Counted from the stretch's first letter, positions 11,277-23,623 are shown. The stretch: DNA of 64,000 bases from Alisma plantago-aquatica (GCA_963693085.1 OY856409.1:524022803-524086802); one strand, 5' to 3'. Numbers and translations are program-made. Notes: a model not told the origin generated them from the sequence alone.

Positions 11277-11730
11277 GTAAACCCTATTTTATTACACTGC
11301 TTGATCTTTAATCACATAGACTTAATCAACATTGCTACTTGTATGATCCTAGTGATTAAAAACACTCTTTCCTGGTCCCTTCAGTAACTAATGTTCCCTT
11401 GAGATGAGTGTTAATTGATCTAGTTTGCTTACTTTCCTTGTAATGCCATCTTTTATGTGCTATGACCTAGTCACCTTTAGAGTATTAAAATGATGCAACT
11501 TGTACACTTGTTAAATTTGAATCTATAAATCCTATGAATTGATATCACCCCACAAAATCAGTAGTCACTATTATGTCTTGTACACTCTAAAATCAATATC
11601 TAATACTCTTATGCTATTTTAACACCATGAGACATTTTTGCTCATTCTAGTGGATTATTATGACCTATGATGACCTAACATGAAACCATGCTATTAATGA
11701 TATGATTTACATATCTATTATTGTGTTTTT

Positions 11731-12013
11731 TGGCCTAGAAACCCATCCAAGATTTACTCATTAGGAGTAAATCTTGGATAGTCCCTGGTTTGGGACTGTT
11801 CTTGAACACCTAATCTCACTTAGGATGTAAGTGTATAATGTGTATTGGGTTTTCAAGAAAATTTCAGCAACATTTCCCCATTTGTTCTCTAAGTACATAT
11901 GTATTTAGAGAACAACGGGGAAATGCTGCCGAAATTTTCTTGAAAATCCAATACACATTATACACTTAATAGTGAGATTAGGTGTTCAAGGATGGGATAG
12001 GTGGTACACATTT
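11731..12013. repeat. Long palindromic hairpin block (copy 2)
   Basis: Same structure as 2843-3128: a GATTTACTC/GAGTAAATC hairpin, a GTCCC..GGGAC hairpin, then a palindrome from about 11803 to 11988 centred at ACATATGT near 11898. Arms are about 90 bases with scattered mismatches. Confidence 0.75.
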
Positions 12014-12284
12014 ATTATATATCAGAATGACATCACATGTGTTTGTTGGCCTAGAAAGTGAACAATCATTGTTCTTTATATTACTTGTACATTGGTATAA
12101 ATTAGAATGAACAATTACTAAATTATATACTATTTGTATGGAGTATAAATTAGAATGAACAATCTTATGCTATTTTAACACCATGAGACATTTTTTGCTC
12201 ATTCTAGTGGATTAGTATGACCTATGATGACCTAACATGAAACCATGCTCTTAATGATATGATTTACATATCTATTATTGTGTT

Positions 12285-12570
12285 TGTTGGCCTAGAAACC
12301 CATCCAAGATTTACTCATTAGGAGTAAATCTTAGATAGTCCCCGGTTTGGGACTATTCTTGAACACCTAATCTCACTTAGGATGTAAGTGTATAATGTGT
12401 ATTGGGTTTTCGAGAAAATTTCAGTAGCATTTCCCCGTTTGTTCTCTAAGTACATATGTACTTAGAGAACATCGAGGAAATGCTGCCGAAATTTTCTTAA
12501 AAACCCAATACACATTATACACTTACTAGTGAGATTAGGTGTTCAAGGATGGGATAGGTGGTACACATTT
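12285..12570. repeat. Long palindromic hairpin block (copy 3)
   Basis: Third copy of the block, within the second unit of the 555-base direct repeat. Mismatches between arms differ from those of the other copies, so each copy has drifted separately. Confidence 0.75.
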
Positions 12571-12816
12571 ATTATATATCATAAGGATGGGATAGGTGTT
12601 CAAGGATGGGATAGGTGGAGTATAAATTAGAATGAACAATCTTATTATCCTATACATTGATAAAAGATCACAATTTTAGAGGCATGTATGTTTATATTTT
12701 TTTATTGAAGCTAAATGTTTGCTTTTTTAATATCAATATCATTTTCAGATTTGATGTTTCATTATCTTCTAGTTAATACAAATGCTAAATGTTTGCCTTT
12801 TTAATGACATTTTCAG

Positions 12817-15800
12817 ATGGCTGACCATGATGAGCATGATGCCCATGATGAGCATGAAGTCCATGATGAGCATGTTGTCCATGATGAGCATGGCCAGGAT
12901 ACCAATGTAAGTTCTAAAAACATATCTTGTATTTCTATAAAATTAATTATCTTCTAGTTATGTCATATATCCCATATTTCTATATTGGGCTAATTCAGTG
13001 TGTTTATTTTTGTCAAATTTTAGGTTGATGATGCACATGTACCCACTGAAGCACTGTAGGAACTTGATGCGCATCACCAAAAAGTTAACAAGAAAAGGGG
13101 CATCACTCTGTTGAATAAGTTAATAGCGCTAAGTGGCAGTGGATCCAAATTGGTTGTGGAGTTTGATAATGGAGGAAATGCAATTGGAGTGAACCACAAT
13201 AATTTTGTAAACTATCTTGGGGTTGTCACTCAAAGCCATTGTGGTGTTAAGTATGATAATTGGCATAAAGTTCCTCAGGCAAAGAAAGACTTGATATGGA
13301 AGGATTTATGCGTGAGTTATTATTATTAGCAATTCTATTTTGTAGATTACAAATTCTATTATTTGCAATTCTATTTTTGGATACTAGTTAATAAAAATTC
13401 TATTTTACAGAATATGTTTGCATTAGATGAGAAGCTGCATCGTAAAAGTGTGAAGCAACACGCTGGAAAGATGCTTAGGAACTATAGGACAAATCTCAAC
13501 AGAGAATACATAAAAGATGGTGATAAGAAGAAGAAGTCAGCTCTTGAACAATGGAACTTCTTGGACAAAGAAGATTGGGACAATTTTGTTGCTTCAAGAA
13601 AATCTAAAGAATTCAAGGTATTAGGCGTCACTCCCAATTTAATTAATATACGTTGTATTCACCTATTCAAGATTAACATTTAGTGCTACTAACCAAATCA
13701 TTAATGTGCATACTAACTAGGACCTCAGTGAGGCGCAAAAAGCAAGGTGTGCACTGAATGTGCATGACCACACTATGGGTCCAAAGGGCTATGCAAGCGT
13801 TCGCCAAAGACTACAGGCAGAGTCTGCTGCTACTCAGGAGTCCTCTACTATAGGTAGCACACCTCTGCCTCACCATGATGTTTGGATAGCTGGGAGGCAA
13901 AATAAGAAGGGAGAAATAAGGAAGCCCACAACTGCTGAGGCGGCTGCAAAAATGGTAAAATACAACTCTTAGAGCAATCGTTTGAATATTGATTATTTGT
14001 GGTGTCAACTTACCAATTTCTGTTGATGGTGATTAGCGGGAGCTGCACAAGCAGAGGAAACAAGGCACGTTCATCCCTCGGGGCACAAGGGATGAATTGA
14101 CAGTTGCTCTGGGTAGCCTAGAGCATCCTGGACATGTTAGGGGTGCAGGCGCTGGTGTGGGCATCAAAGCATTCTTTGGGCCATCCCAGTGCAAACCCAG
14201 AGTGGGACTTTCACAAGAAGAGGTAACCTATTCTTTTTTTAGAATGTTACTGCAAAAGGAAATTCAATAATAAGAAGTTAATGTTTCTTTTATCCATGTA
14301 TAGGAGAATAAGATAGTCAAGGATATAGTTTCTAAGAAGGTCAATGATATAGTTGCTGAGAAGGTTAAGGAAGAAATAGTGTGGTGGCAGGCATCTCATG
14401 CTTCCAATCAGCCTACGGCGACCTACTCTTCTCCTGATGTACAGACTGAGAGTAATCCTGTAGACCCACCACCGCCTAACACGTCTACTATAAGTATTGT
14501 TTATGACATTGTAGCTAGTCTTTTCAAGATGATATGTATATATGTATAATATTCTTTACGTAAATTTGTAGGCATTGAAGCCATGCCGCATAAAAATACA
14601 AGACTATGTTGTTGCAAAGGCGCAGGCTTACCTGTCCCTTCCTGGGGCAACGTTTCACGAGACTCCAATGCCACAGGGCGACATTCGTGTGAGCCCGATA
14701 CGTGTATTACCCGATTGGAGGGAAGCCACATTGCCATATCCCCACCCGGATATTGAGACACTTGCTGAGGCAAAAGGCGGGGTGATATTATGGCCCAAAG
14801 CAGATGTCGTCTACACTACTAAAATTGTAAGATAAATTTACATTACTTTAGATTGTTAATGTGTATATATGAGGTCAACTGATATGAAATTATATATACA
14901 GGTTAAAAAGAAGACACCCGGAGCACCTAGGCCTCCACCTCAACTTCCTGCATTACCAAGTTGGGTTCCAACTGACCTAACATACCCGTTAGGTCCTGCT
15001 TGTAGGGGAATGGCATGTTGGCTACGGGCACATAATATACATTGCCCTATAATTGTTTCTTTAGAATAGGATTATTTAGGTCAATCATACGAAATCTCTT
15101 TATTTATACAAGATATTATTGAGCTGTTTATGTATGATTGGCTGAATACATCAATGATAGAGACATGGATAAGGTGAGATCTTGTTTATACATCCATATA
15201 CCTTGTGTAAGATCCAGTGATCTGGTTTCTTATATATTAATGCATACGTAATATATGTTTTGCAGCTACTTAGTCGAAGATCAATGCAAACAATTTGCAT
15301 TTGATCATGTGGGATTTTTGATTCCATCATTGATAAGTATGGTAGCTAAAGACCCTGATAGTGTTCAACAATACTGTATTGATGCTTTTACAATTTTTGG
15401 TCAGCAAAAGAAGATGATAATAATAGCTCCATTCAATGTCAGGTAAGTTTACTTTATTTATAATTTGGACTTAAGAAAATTACATTTTTATTGTGGATTT
15501 TGAGTTATTAATTTTTAACTTTTTTTACCTCTAGCGGTAGGAATTGTGAGTTACTAGTTATTGTCCCCGGGACGTTCACTGTTTATTATCTAGATCCTGC
15601 GGGGAGTACATTGAATACTAAAATTGGACACGTAATGAGAATGCCATTATTCTGGTGAGAAATATTTCATTTTTATATCCGTTAACATCTATTATTACTA
15701 TTTAATTACGCAATGTACTGTGTTACATTAACATGTAGGGGTTTAGATGAGTTAAAAAAGGCTGGAGGAACGGTCCCAAGGAGAAAGAACCAACCAATAA

Positions 15801-16253
15801 TTTGGGAGAACGTAAAAGTAAGTTCCCGAATCCAATGTATATATTATTGATGTGAACTGTACTTAGTTGTATTTTTTAATATTTTGTATATTTCAATTTA
15901 TAGTGCGCTACACAAGACAACGGCTGGGCATGCACATACTATGTGATGCGATTTATGCAGATGATTATCAAACATGCCGCATTGGACATCAATACCATAC
16001 ATGAGGTATTATATATAGTCTCATTAGTTAGTATGAAATATATCAATCTTATTTTTATATTATTACTTATATATATACATCATTCTCTTTGCAGGTGTTT
16101 AAAACTGACCACACTATAGGTAAACGCTTAAAAAATGTACATGCTCCATATACGCTGGAAGTATTAAATGAAGTAAGAGAAGAATGGGAAAAAGCCATAC
16201 AAGCAGTGGCGATTGTAAAATATAATTGGGATGCTGATAGCGATGTTGAATGA
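12817..16253 (+). pseudogene. CACTA Transposase_24-Ulp1 protease gene (copy A)
   Basis: Second gene type of plant CACTA elements. Inferred exons, all GT..AG: 12817-12906, 13024-13311, 13411-13617, 13721-13954, 14037-14222, 14304-14498, 14572-14826, 14902-15173, 15266-15442, 15535-15654, 15739-15817, 15904-16005, 16095-16253. Phases agree throughout (788 codons with the stop). The N-terminus has five HDEH units. Codons about 95-270 match Transposase_24 (WHKVPQAKKDLIW, NFVASRKSKEF, GPKGYASVRQRL). The C-terminal part is a C48/Ulp1-type cysteine protease with Asp655, Gln705 and Cys711 (QDNGWACTYYVMRFM). The expected catalytic His is Asn638 and the next Trp is Cys. In-frame TAG stops fall at codons 42 (13057) and 541 (15067). 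Confidence 0.88.
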
Positions 16254-16438
16254 TATTTTGTAAATGAATATTTCTGAATGTTTATACATGTCTGAATGTT
16301 TCTACATGTTTTGAATGTTTCTACATGTGTGAATGTGAGAATTGAATTGATGTCTGAATGTATCTACTTGTGTGAAAAAATATATATTGATTTTACAGGT
16401 TTGTGGCCTGTTTGTAGGCTGATATCAATGGATGTCAT

Positions 16439-16471
16439 AAACCTGCAGTTCAGAAAACTGAACTGCAGGTT
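16439..16471. repeat. Stem-loop near the CACTA-1 3' end
   Basis: Perfect 14-base stem AACCTGCAGTTCAG / CTGAACTGCAGGTT with an AAAA loop, downstream of the Ulp1 stop. CACTA-2 has the same structure at 17224-17253 with two stem mismatches. Flanking sequence (GGCCTGCAAACTGATAAG) is also shared in inverted orientation. It may be a transcript 3' structure or protein site; the function is unknown. Confidence 0.7.
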
Positions 16472-16499
16472 CTCATCCTGCTGACCAGCCACAGCAGGC

Positions 16500-16907
16500 C
16501 TGCAAACTGATAAGAAAAAAAACATAAGTGTCGGTAATTTACAGAAGACCGTCATCAAAGGCCTACCACGTCGGTTATTGGATAAAAACACCGCCTAATG
16601 GGACCACGGTCGTGGTGGAAATGGCGTCGCTTATTCGTATACAACTTTCGCCTATAGGCTTTATAGTGGCGGTTTTTTAGTTGATAACCGACGCAGAAAG
16701 TGTCCTAGATGGCGCCCTTTTTTGTGGAGCGAACCCTTTTGGCGTCGTCTTACTATATACAACTGACGCCTATAGGTTATATATGCGTCGGGTATAAAAC
16801 CGATGCCGAAGAGTTCGACCTTTAGCGGCTCCCACATAGGCTTCGCTTAAAAACTGTCGCTAAAAGGGGTTAAACAACTGACGCCAAAGGCGTGTTCTGT
16901 AGTAGTG
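16500..16907. repeat. CACTA-1 right subterminal repeats
   Basis: Short GTCGGT / ACCGACGC / GCGTCGG units in both orientations up to the terminus at 16895-16907. Confidence 0.7.
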
Positions 16908-16910
16908 TGT

Positions 16911-17383
16911 GCCAATAAGGGCACTATAGGTGTCGGTTATTTAATAAAACATACACTATATCCAGGTCTAAGACGTCGGCATTTTACAAAAACTGACACT
17001 ATATAACCCTTCCCGCCACTAATAAAACGCACCAACAAGGGCAGCATCGACGTTGGTTTTTATATATAACTGACACCCATAGCCACATAGACATCGATTT
17101 TTTTCTAATAACTGACATTAGATGTCTTTGTTGTCAGTTTTATACAAATAACTGACGCCTATGCTCTGAATTTTTTTTCTTATCAGTTTGCAGGCCTTTT
17201 GTATGGCTGGTCAGTAGGATGCAGAACCTACAGTTCAGTTCTGAACTACAGGTTTATAGCATCCATTTATATCAACCGACAACAGACCACAAACCTACAA
17301 AATTAACAAGATGGACAACAATTTATGATCACACACATCTAAAAGAACATTTAATTCATATTATTTTTCATCACACACATGTA
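16911..17383. mobile_element. CACTA-2 subterminal segment (copy A, cut by duplication)
   Basis: Continues CACTA-2 after the inner element: GTGTCGGTTATTT, CGTCGGCATTTTAC and ACTGACACC repeats, then a stem-loop and sequence that is the inverted counterpart of 16380-16520. It stops at 17383, where copy B of the tandem duplication begins. Confidence 0.75.
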
Positions 17384-17537
17384 GAAAATTTCAGCAGCAT
17401 TTCCTCGTTTGTTCTCTAAGTACATATGTACTTGGAGAACGGCGGGGAAATGCTGTCAAAATTTTCTTGAAAACCCAATACACATTATACACTTACTAGT
17501 GAGATTAGGTGTTCACGAATGGGATATGTGGTACACA

Positions 17538-17646
<109 letters not shown>

Positions 17647-17807
17647 CCTAGAATCAAATATTTTAACCCTAAACCCTAATATTTTAACGCTAAAATCTAA
17701 TCTTTAAATCTTTATCCCTAGATCTAAAGCAATAAACCCTAATAATCGTTAACTTAATATGTAGTCCCTAAACCCTAATATATACTTGTTTTCTCTTTGA
17801 TCATAGA

Positions 17808-19680
17808 ATGGATAGATCATGGATGTACATTCCAAATCATTGCACCTCAAAGTTTATTTTTAGTCTTGATCAGTTTATCAGATTTTCCACAGAACATAGG
17901 AAACAACCTAGAGATAGGTTCTACTATCCATGTAGGCATTGCGGTAGCAACTTGAAAGTCAACACTGGTGATGAAATCAAAAGTCATGTTATGTGCAATG
18001 GGATTGTACAAGGCTATATAGAATGGCACTGGCATGGAGAGCTTTCAAACCTGAAATCAGTGGATGTCGATAGTAGTGCTTGTGTGGAAGAAGAAATTGC
18101 CTCTGATGATGTAGAATGTGAACAAACCAGTTCCAGTAGACATCGTTGATGCGATGCTGGATAGTTAAGGGTAGAGCACACCGATACACCTCTCATGTTT
18201 AGAAACATTGTGCATGATGCTGAGATACTGTTATACACAGGTTGTACTAAGTTTACGAAGCTTAGCGCTATGTTGAGATTGTATAAGCTGAAAGCTAACA
18301 ATAGATGGAGCGACAAAAGCTTCACGTCATTGTTGTCTTTGTTGAAAGAAATTCTTCCTGAAGGAAATGAGCTACCAATCTCAACATACCAGTTAAAGAA
18401 ATTGTTGTGCCCAATGGGAATGGAGGCCAAGAAGATACACACATGCCCGAATGATTGTGTATTATTTCAAAAGGACTATGTGGATTTGAAAGATTGTCCA
18501 AAATATGGTGCGTCAAGGTATAAATTGATGACTTTGGGGGATTCCAAAACTAGTTCTCCTGCCAAGGTGATGTGGTATCTACCTATAATATCACACTTTC
18601 AATGCTTGTTTTCCAATCTGATAGATGTGAAGAATTTCAGGTGGCATGCAGATGTTAAGAAAAATAATGATGGGATCCTATGTCATGTGTCTGATTCCCC
18701 ATAGTGGAAGAAGATTGATTTATTGTACCCTCAATTTGGTGAAGAAGTCAAGAATCTAAGACTTGGGCTTTGTACAGATGGGATGAATCCATATGGGACA
18801 TTGAGCAGCCAACATAGCACTTGACCAGTTATGCTTGTTATATACAATCTTCCTCCCTGGTTGTGTATGAAAAATAAGTACGTTATGCTGTCGTTGTTGA
18901 TATCGGGCCCTAAACAACCTAGAAATGATATTAATGTTTATCTTGAACCTCTGATTGATGACTTAAAGAAACTCTGGGGTGAAGGTGTGATGACCTATGA
19001 TGCTTCACAAAGAGAGACATTTCGTTTGCACGCTATGTTGTTTTGCACTGTTAATGACTTTCCAACATATGGGAATTTGTCTAGATATAGTGTCAAAGGA
19101 TCTAAAGCGTGTCCTATATGTGAAGAGAACACTGATTCAATACGACTAAAACATGGTGGCAAGACTGTATATATTGGTCATCGAAGGTTTCTTCCAAAAT
19201 TCCATCTGTATCGTAGGTTGCGCAAAGCATTCAATGGACGAAATGAGGAAGTGAATGCACCTAAACCTATACTAAGGGATGTTGTTTATGAAAGAGTAAA
19301 AGACTTTGCCAATGAATTTGGTAAGAGATCACAATGTCCCATGGCCACACAGAGTGACAAATCTTTATTCAAGAAGAAGTCAATATTTTGGGATCTTCCT
19401 TATTGGAGTTCTTTGGCAGTCAGGCATTGTATCGATGTCATGCATGTTGATAAAAATGTCTATGATAGTGTCATTGGTACTCTGTTGAATATACCAGGTA
19501 ATACTAAAGATGGGATAAAATCTAGAATGGACCTACATGAAATGGGAATAAGGATAAAATTAATAGAAGTAGTTAGTAGCGATCAGAGAACATACTTACC
19601 TCCCACTTGTTACATGTTGTCTAGAAAGGAGAAGAAAGCCTTTTGTGAATGCTTGGTAAATGTTAAGGTGCCACATGGTT
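17808..19680 (+). pseudogene. TNP2 transposase, N-terminal part (copy B)
   Basis: Copy of 3321-5193. Same length, same stops at codons 114, 119, 299 and 339 and the same Asp in place of the MHxEKN Glu. Two base changes were seen: a silent CCC/CCT-type change near 17847, and Ser to Asn near 17962. Since every lesion is shared, neither copy was active when the block duplicated. It is followed at 19681 by the same LTR insertion. Confidence 0.92.
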
Positions 19681-21442
19681 TGTAACATCCCTATTTTCAG
19701 GAGTAAAATAAAACCTTTTGTGTAGTTTTCTTCAAATAATATTTTGTTAAGGGCCTTAATGCAATTTGTCCAAAATAGTTTTTCTTATAGGATTGCAATG
19801 CAAAGAGAAATAAGAAAGGGCTCGAAACAAGTTTTTCCTTTATATTAATGTGTTGCAAATATTTGTGTAATCTTGGTAATATGCTCCCCTTTTTCTTTTA
19901 TCAAATAAATCTAAAAGTAATGGGAGAGAAAGAGAAAGAGAAAGAGGAAGAAAAGAAGTAAGAAATTTGAAATATAAGAGACTTGGGCAATAACTATGCT
20001 TTTCCTTTTGATATATTTCAAAATAAAACCCCTAATGTTCATTTTCTCTCTTCTATTCTCAAAATTGCCAAAAGACATAATAATGTGCCCCTTACTCTTT
20101 TAATTCGAAAATATGAGATTATGAGTGCTCTCTTGGCATCTTTTGGCCACCTTCCCTTTTTATTTTGTAAATACATAAGAGGGAAGTAATATTCCCCTTG
20201 TTTTCTCTCTCCTCCAAGAAAAGTAGATAAAAAGACAATAAATGAGTAGGCCATGACTTTAAATAAGATGAATAGTTATAAACTCAAATTTTGGAGTAAA
20301 ATCCCACAAAGGAAAGTTCCCCATCTTTTATTTAATTAGTTTGTACACTTAAATTAAGATAAGAAATGAAAATAGAAAACATGGACCAAACATTGAGGAA
20401 ACTTAACTCTAATTGGCTAGGATTATTCTAGACCCTTTAATTAGTCAATGGTCCAAATTTGGACTCATTTGGACTTTATTTGACCACTCAATTAAATTAG
20501 GAAAGGTTTATATATAGCTTTAATAGAATTTAGATTTAATGTCTTTGATTTTCCTAAAGTCAGATTTATTTCCCTGTCACACATCCTTTTCTCATTTTTC
20601 CTTTTTAGGCACGATCAGAAGGTCATTATTGGGTGTGTTCACGATCCGATGGTTGCAAACCCATCCCCTACCTCCATCCGATTAGGCAAGTGGGGCGCTG
20701 ACAGCCTGATCTCTCCCCAATTGGTTTCTCCCTCCTCAGTCAGCCATTTTGGAAGATTCTCATTGCGTTGGATTCGCCTCTCTTCCCCACATCCATCAAG
20801 CCCTAAAAATATCCTTCTCTTACCCATTTAAGTAAATGCCTCTTAGGGCGCCGCTCCCCCTCTCCGCCGATTTTAGCATCTGCCACCCTAGCTCTCTCCT
20901 CTGCCCGTCCAAGTCTCCAGAAGCATCACCAGCCCTGATAGCTTCATCCTATACGGCCAATTGGGTCCCCAACACTCCCAAACTTCCTAACCTACTCCTC
21001 CTTCATCTCTGGTGACCCCAGCTTCTCCCGGCCTCCTTGGTCCACCTTAGATCAATAGAAGGCGTGGTGAGTATCCTTGACCTCCGTCCTTTGTCTTCAC
21101 ATCGTCGTTTCGACCCAGTTTGTCCCCAATCGCCGTGTCCTATAGGGGCCGAGCCCCCTTCCTCGCCGGTGACTCTGCCATGATATTTTAGTGGTCCTCT
21201 GACCCCAGTTTTTCTCCCTTCCGCCTCGCCGAGCCCCGTACATCGTTTCCCGACCTCTCTTTGGCACCGTCCTACTCGTTTTTTCTTGGGATTTGATTCA
21301 GGGTGGTTCCCCTGTTTCTTCTTGTTCTCGGCGTGTAGCAGCTCTTCCTCAATCGGCTTCTTCTCGTGTCAGCCCCTTCGCTTCGGTGTGGCCTCTCAAT
21401 GATCCCACGCTTGTTTTGGGGACCCTCAAGAACTATTACAAA
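19681..21442 (+). mobile_element. LTR fragment in TNP2 (copy B)
   Basis: Copy of 5194-6955, starting TGTAACATCCC. A few single-base changes were seen (for example near 20407, 21010, 21282 and 21314). Confidence 0.6.
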
Positions 21443-21707
21443 TAAAGTCTAATGTAAAAGATAAGAGCCTTAAGAGAAAGAAGATGTTAATGTTATATCG
21501 AGAGTATCAGGGTCAATAACTTTGCTATACAGACTGTTGAAAAAGAAATAAAGTCTGGTGATTGCAAACCTTACATGCTTTGACAATATAGATTGAATTG
21601 CCACAGGAAATATTTATTCCATTAGAGTGTGACAATCATGAGATTTAAGACCTATCAACTTCAGATCTGTCATTGATACCAATCTACGGATGTTGGATGA
21701 GTAACCC
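21443..21707 (-). pseudogene. TNP2 middle segment, inverted (copy B)
   Basis: Copy of 6956-7220, apparently unchanged. It carries the same stop after HTLM and the same end at VIDPDTLD. Confidence 0.85.
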
Positions 21708-23258
21708 TATAACACCCCACTTATACCATTCATAGAGGAAGCACATATACACAGTCACATCAAGGGGGATGTTACAACCATGATATTCATTACATAAAAT
21801 AGAGTTTAAATAAACCATCACATGATCAAAATTACAATTTCTCATTCTCAAATCTTAACAAAGGTTACATGTACATAATCATGGTTAAAGGAAAAAGGCC
21901 TATAAAGTGGGTATGGTTGGCACCCCACCAAATCTCTTCTCTTGTAGGTCCTTGAGCTATGGTTTCCTCCTTAGATGGACTTCCCTCCTTATCTAGCTTC
22001 CAACCTATGGGCATCACGCCCCCAACCATGCATCAAACAAATGGTAAGTGGATTGAACATGTTATAATGTAAAGAAAACTTGAAAACTGAAAATGAACAT
22101 TTAACATGTAACATTGAACATTAAAAAGACATGCATTTTCTTTTAGTAACCCCAGGTTGCACAAATGTGCCTCTTCTCTTATGCACCAAAGTGCCTCTTA
22201 GGTTGCACCAAAGTGCCTCTTCTCTTATTCACCGAAGTTCCTCTTCTCTTATGAGGTACTTATACAAGTTAAATTTAAATTAAGAATAGGGTTCTATAAT
22301 AAATATTATATGATAAAATATTTACCTAAATTTGGGTATGTTATAGTAGCATTCAGTACAATTGGTTTGGATCTTCCTAAAGGCTAGATGGTAGGTTATG
22401 TTAGTTCTGAAACCCTCATTTCCACCCTCCATTACTACCATCACCCCCAATTGTTCTAAGAGATTTTATCCTAGAAACCTAGACTTTATTATACTTTTTA
22501 GTTTCCACCTAAACCCTAATCTAAGCGAGCTTTGTAAGGTTTAGATAGGGGGGTTCTAGAGGTTAGTTCCCCTATACACACCCTACTCGACCCATGGCCG
22601 TTAGTAATTTAGGTCAATTCTATAGAATCTAACTTGTTGTTTAGTTTAATAATATAAGTGAATGAGTAGTATTTGCATGTTATTAGCCCAAATTAATTGA
22701 TAAGTTTGTTCCCTCAAACAACCCATACTTTCTATTATTGTGCTGAAACCCTAATTACCTTGTTGCTTAACTAGTGTTACCTTAATTAGTGTCTTTGCTT
22801 TCTGAATTAGCCTCTTGCATTGTTCTTTCTAGCCTCTTTCTAGTTTGACGTCATTAATTGCCTTTTATCCCTAATTGGTTGCCTAGTGTAATTTGCTTCC
22901 TTACTTGCTTAGCTTCCTTTCTTGCTTATTAGAACTAAAATGTCTAGGTTTAACTTTGGTTTTTCTCCTGTATTTGCTTAATTTTGTGGTCACCATTATC
23001 ACTCAAAATTAACTTCAAACCCTTTAACATTATACTCAATATTAGGAACCTAGACCAACACCAAATTGAGCTCTAGTGCTCCCTCTCTCCCTTGGGTTTG
23101 ACCCCTAACTCGCCTCCTTATGCTATGATATGAATCTGTGTGCTTGCCAGTAAGTGTTTGAGCATTTGAGTGTGTCCATCCTTAGGGTCTGCAAATATGT
23201 AAACCCAAGTGTCTATGTACCATGCGTGCACCAAGATTTCTGGCATCTTTGCCGGGGA
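21708..23258. mobile_element. LTR debris and Athila/Tat primer site (copy B)
   Basis: Copy of 7221-8771: an inverted LTR-like block to about 22345, then LTR remnant, ending in the TGGCATCTTTGCCGGGGA primer-site-like sequence at 23241-23258. 23259-23623 is the untranslated leader. Confidence 0.55.
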
Positions 23259-23623
23259 GAGTGGAACTTGGTCTAGGTAGTTCATTTACTTTTGACTTTT
23301 CTACTACCCGCACCATTTATATTCATTATTCTTTACATTATTTTTCAAACTTGTCTTATTTATTTGGTTATGTCTTGTGTAAGTGACCTTTGTTGCATGT
23401 TTGGGCATCATTCTCTTTCTATAAACTCATTCCTACTTAATCGTGATATAGGAATAAGAAGATGTCAAAATTGGTACAAAAAACACTGAGAAGCTGAGAT
23501 GGGGATAGGAATTCCCAAAACAATGAGGAGGCACACATCCCTCCTCAACTTATTCACAAGCCACTACATAAACACCTCATGCCATGAAACTACACATCCC
23601 CAATTTCTACTAGAATTGATCAT

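Larger units (their letters stand above)
11277..12816 (+). other. Inferred 5' intron of the Ulp1 gene (copy A)
   Basis: Non-coding, AT-rich. It holds a 555-base-period direct repeat (about 11609-12013 and 12164-12570) whose units each contain one long palindromic block, plus a few copies of AAGGATGGGATAGGTG at 12540-12615. It ends at TTTTCAG just before the ATG at 12817. Confidence 0.5.
10138..16907 (+). mobile_element. CACTA-1, complete 6.8-kb element (copy A)
   Basis: The left end is CACTACTATAGAAAC and the right end TTCTGTAGTAGTG, the reverse complement of CACTACTACAGAA. The element is flanked by TGT on both sides, the three-base duplication typical of CACTA elements. Inside, in order: subterminal GTCGG/CCGAC repeats, a GC-rich leader exon, an intron with two long hairpins, a Transposase_24-Ulp1 gene, a stem-loop and right subterminal repeats. 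It has no TNP2 gene, so it is non-autonomous. It sits inside another element of the same family. Confidence 0.88.
2971..17383 (+). repeat. Tandem duplication, copy A (14.4 kb)
   Basis: This block is repeated directly at 17384-31869 with near identity. Differences found by eye are about two dozen single-base changes, a one-base change in a T run (near 15520 versus 30008) and a (TA)n tract 74 bases longer in copy B. All stop codons and insertions inside are shared, so the duplication is younger than the decay. Left edge, junction and right edge share GAAA (2971, 17384, 31870). The left breakpoint is about 40 bases from the centre of the palindrome at 2917-3101. Confidence 0.95.

Noticed and set aside
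9990..16907. Pairing the CACTAGTAC terminus at 9990 with the TAGTG end at 16907 as one element
   Set aside because: The flanking triplets do not match (CTA and TGT). The end CACTACTATAG at 10138 pairs better with 16907 and gives TGT on both sides.
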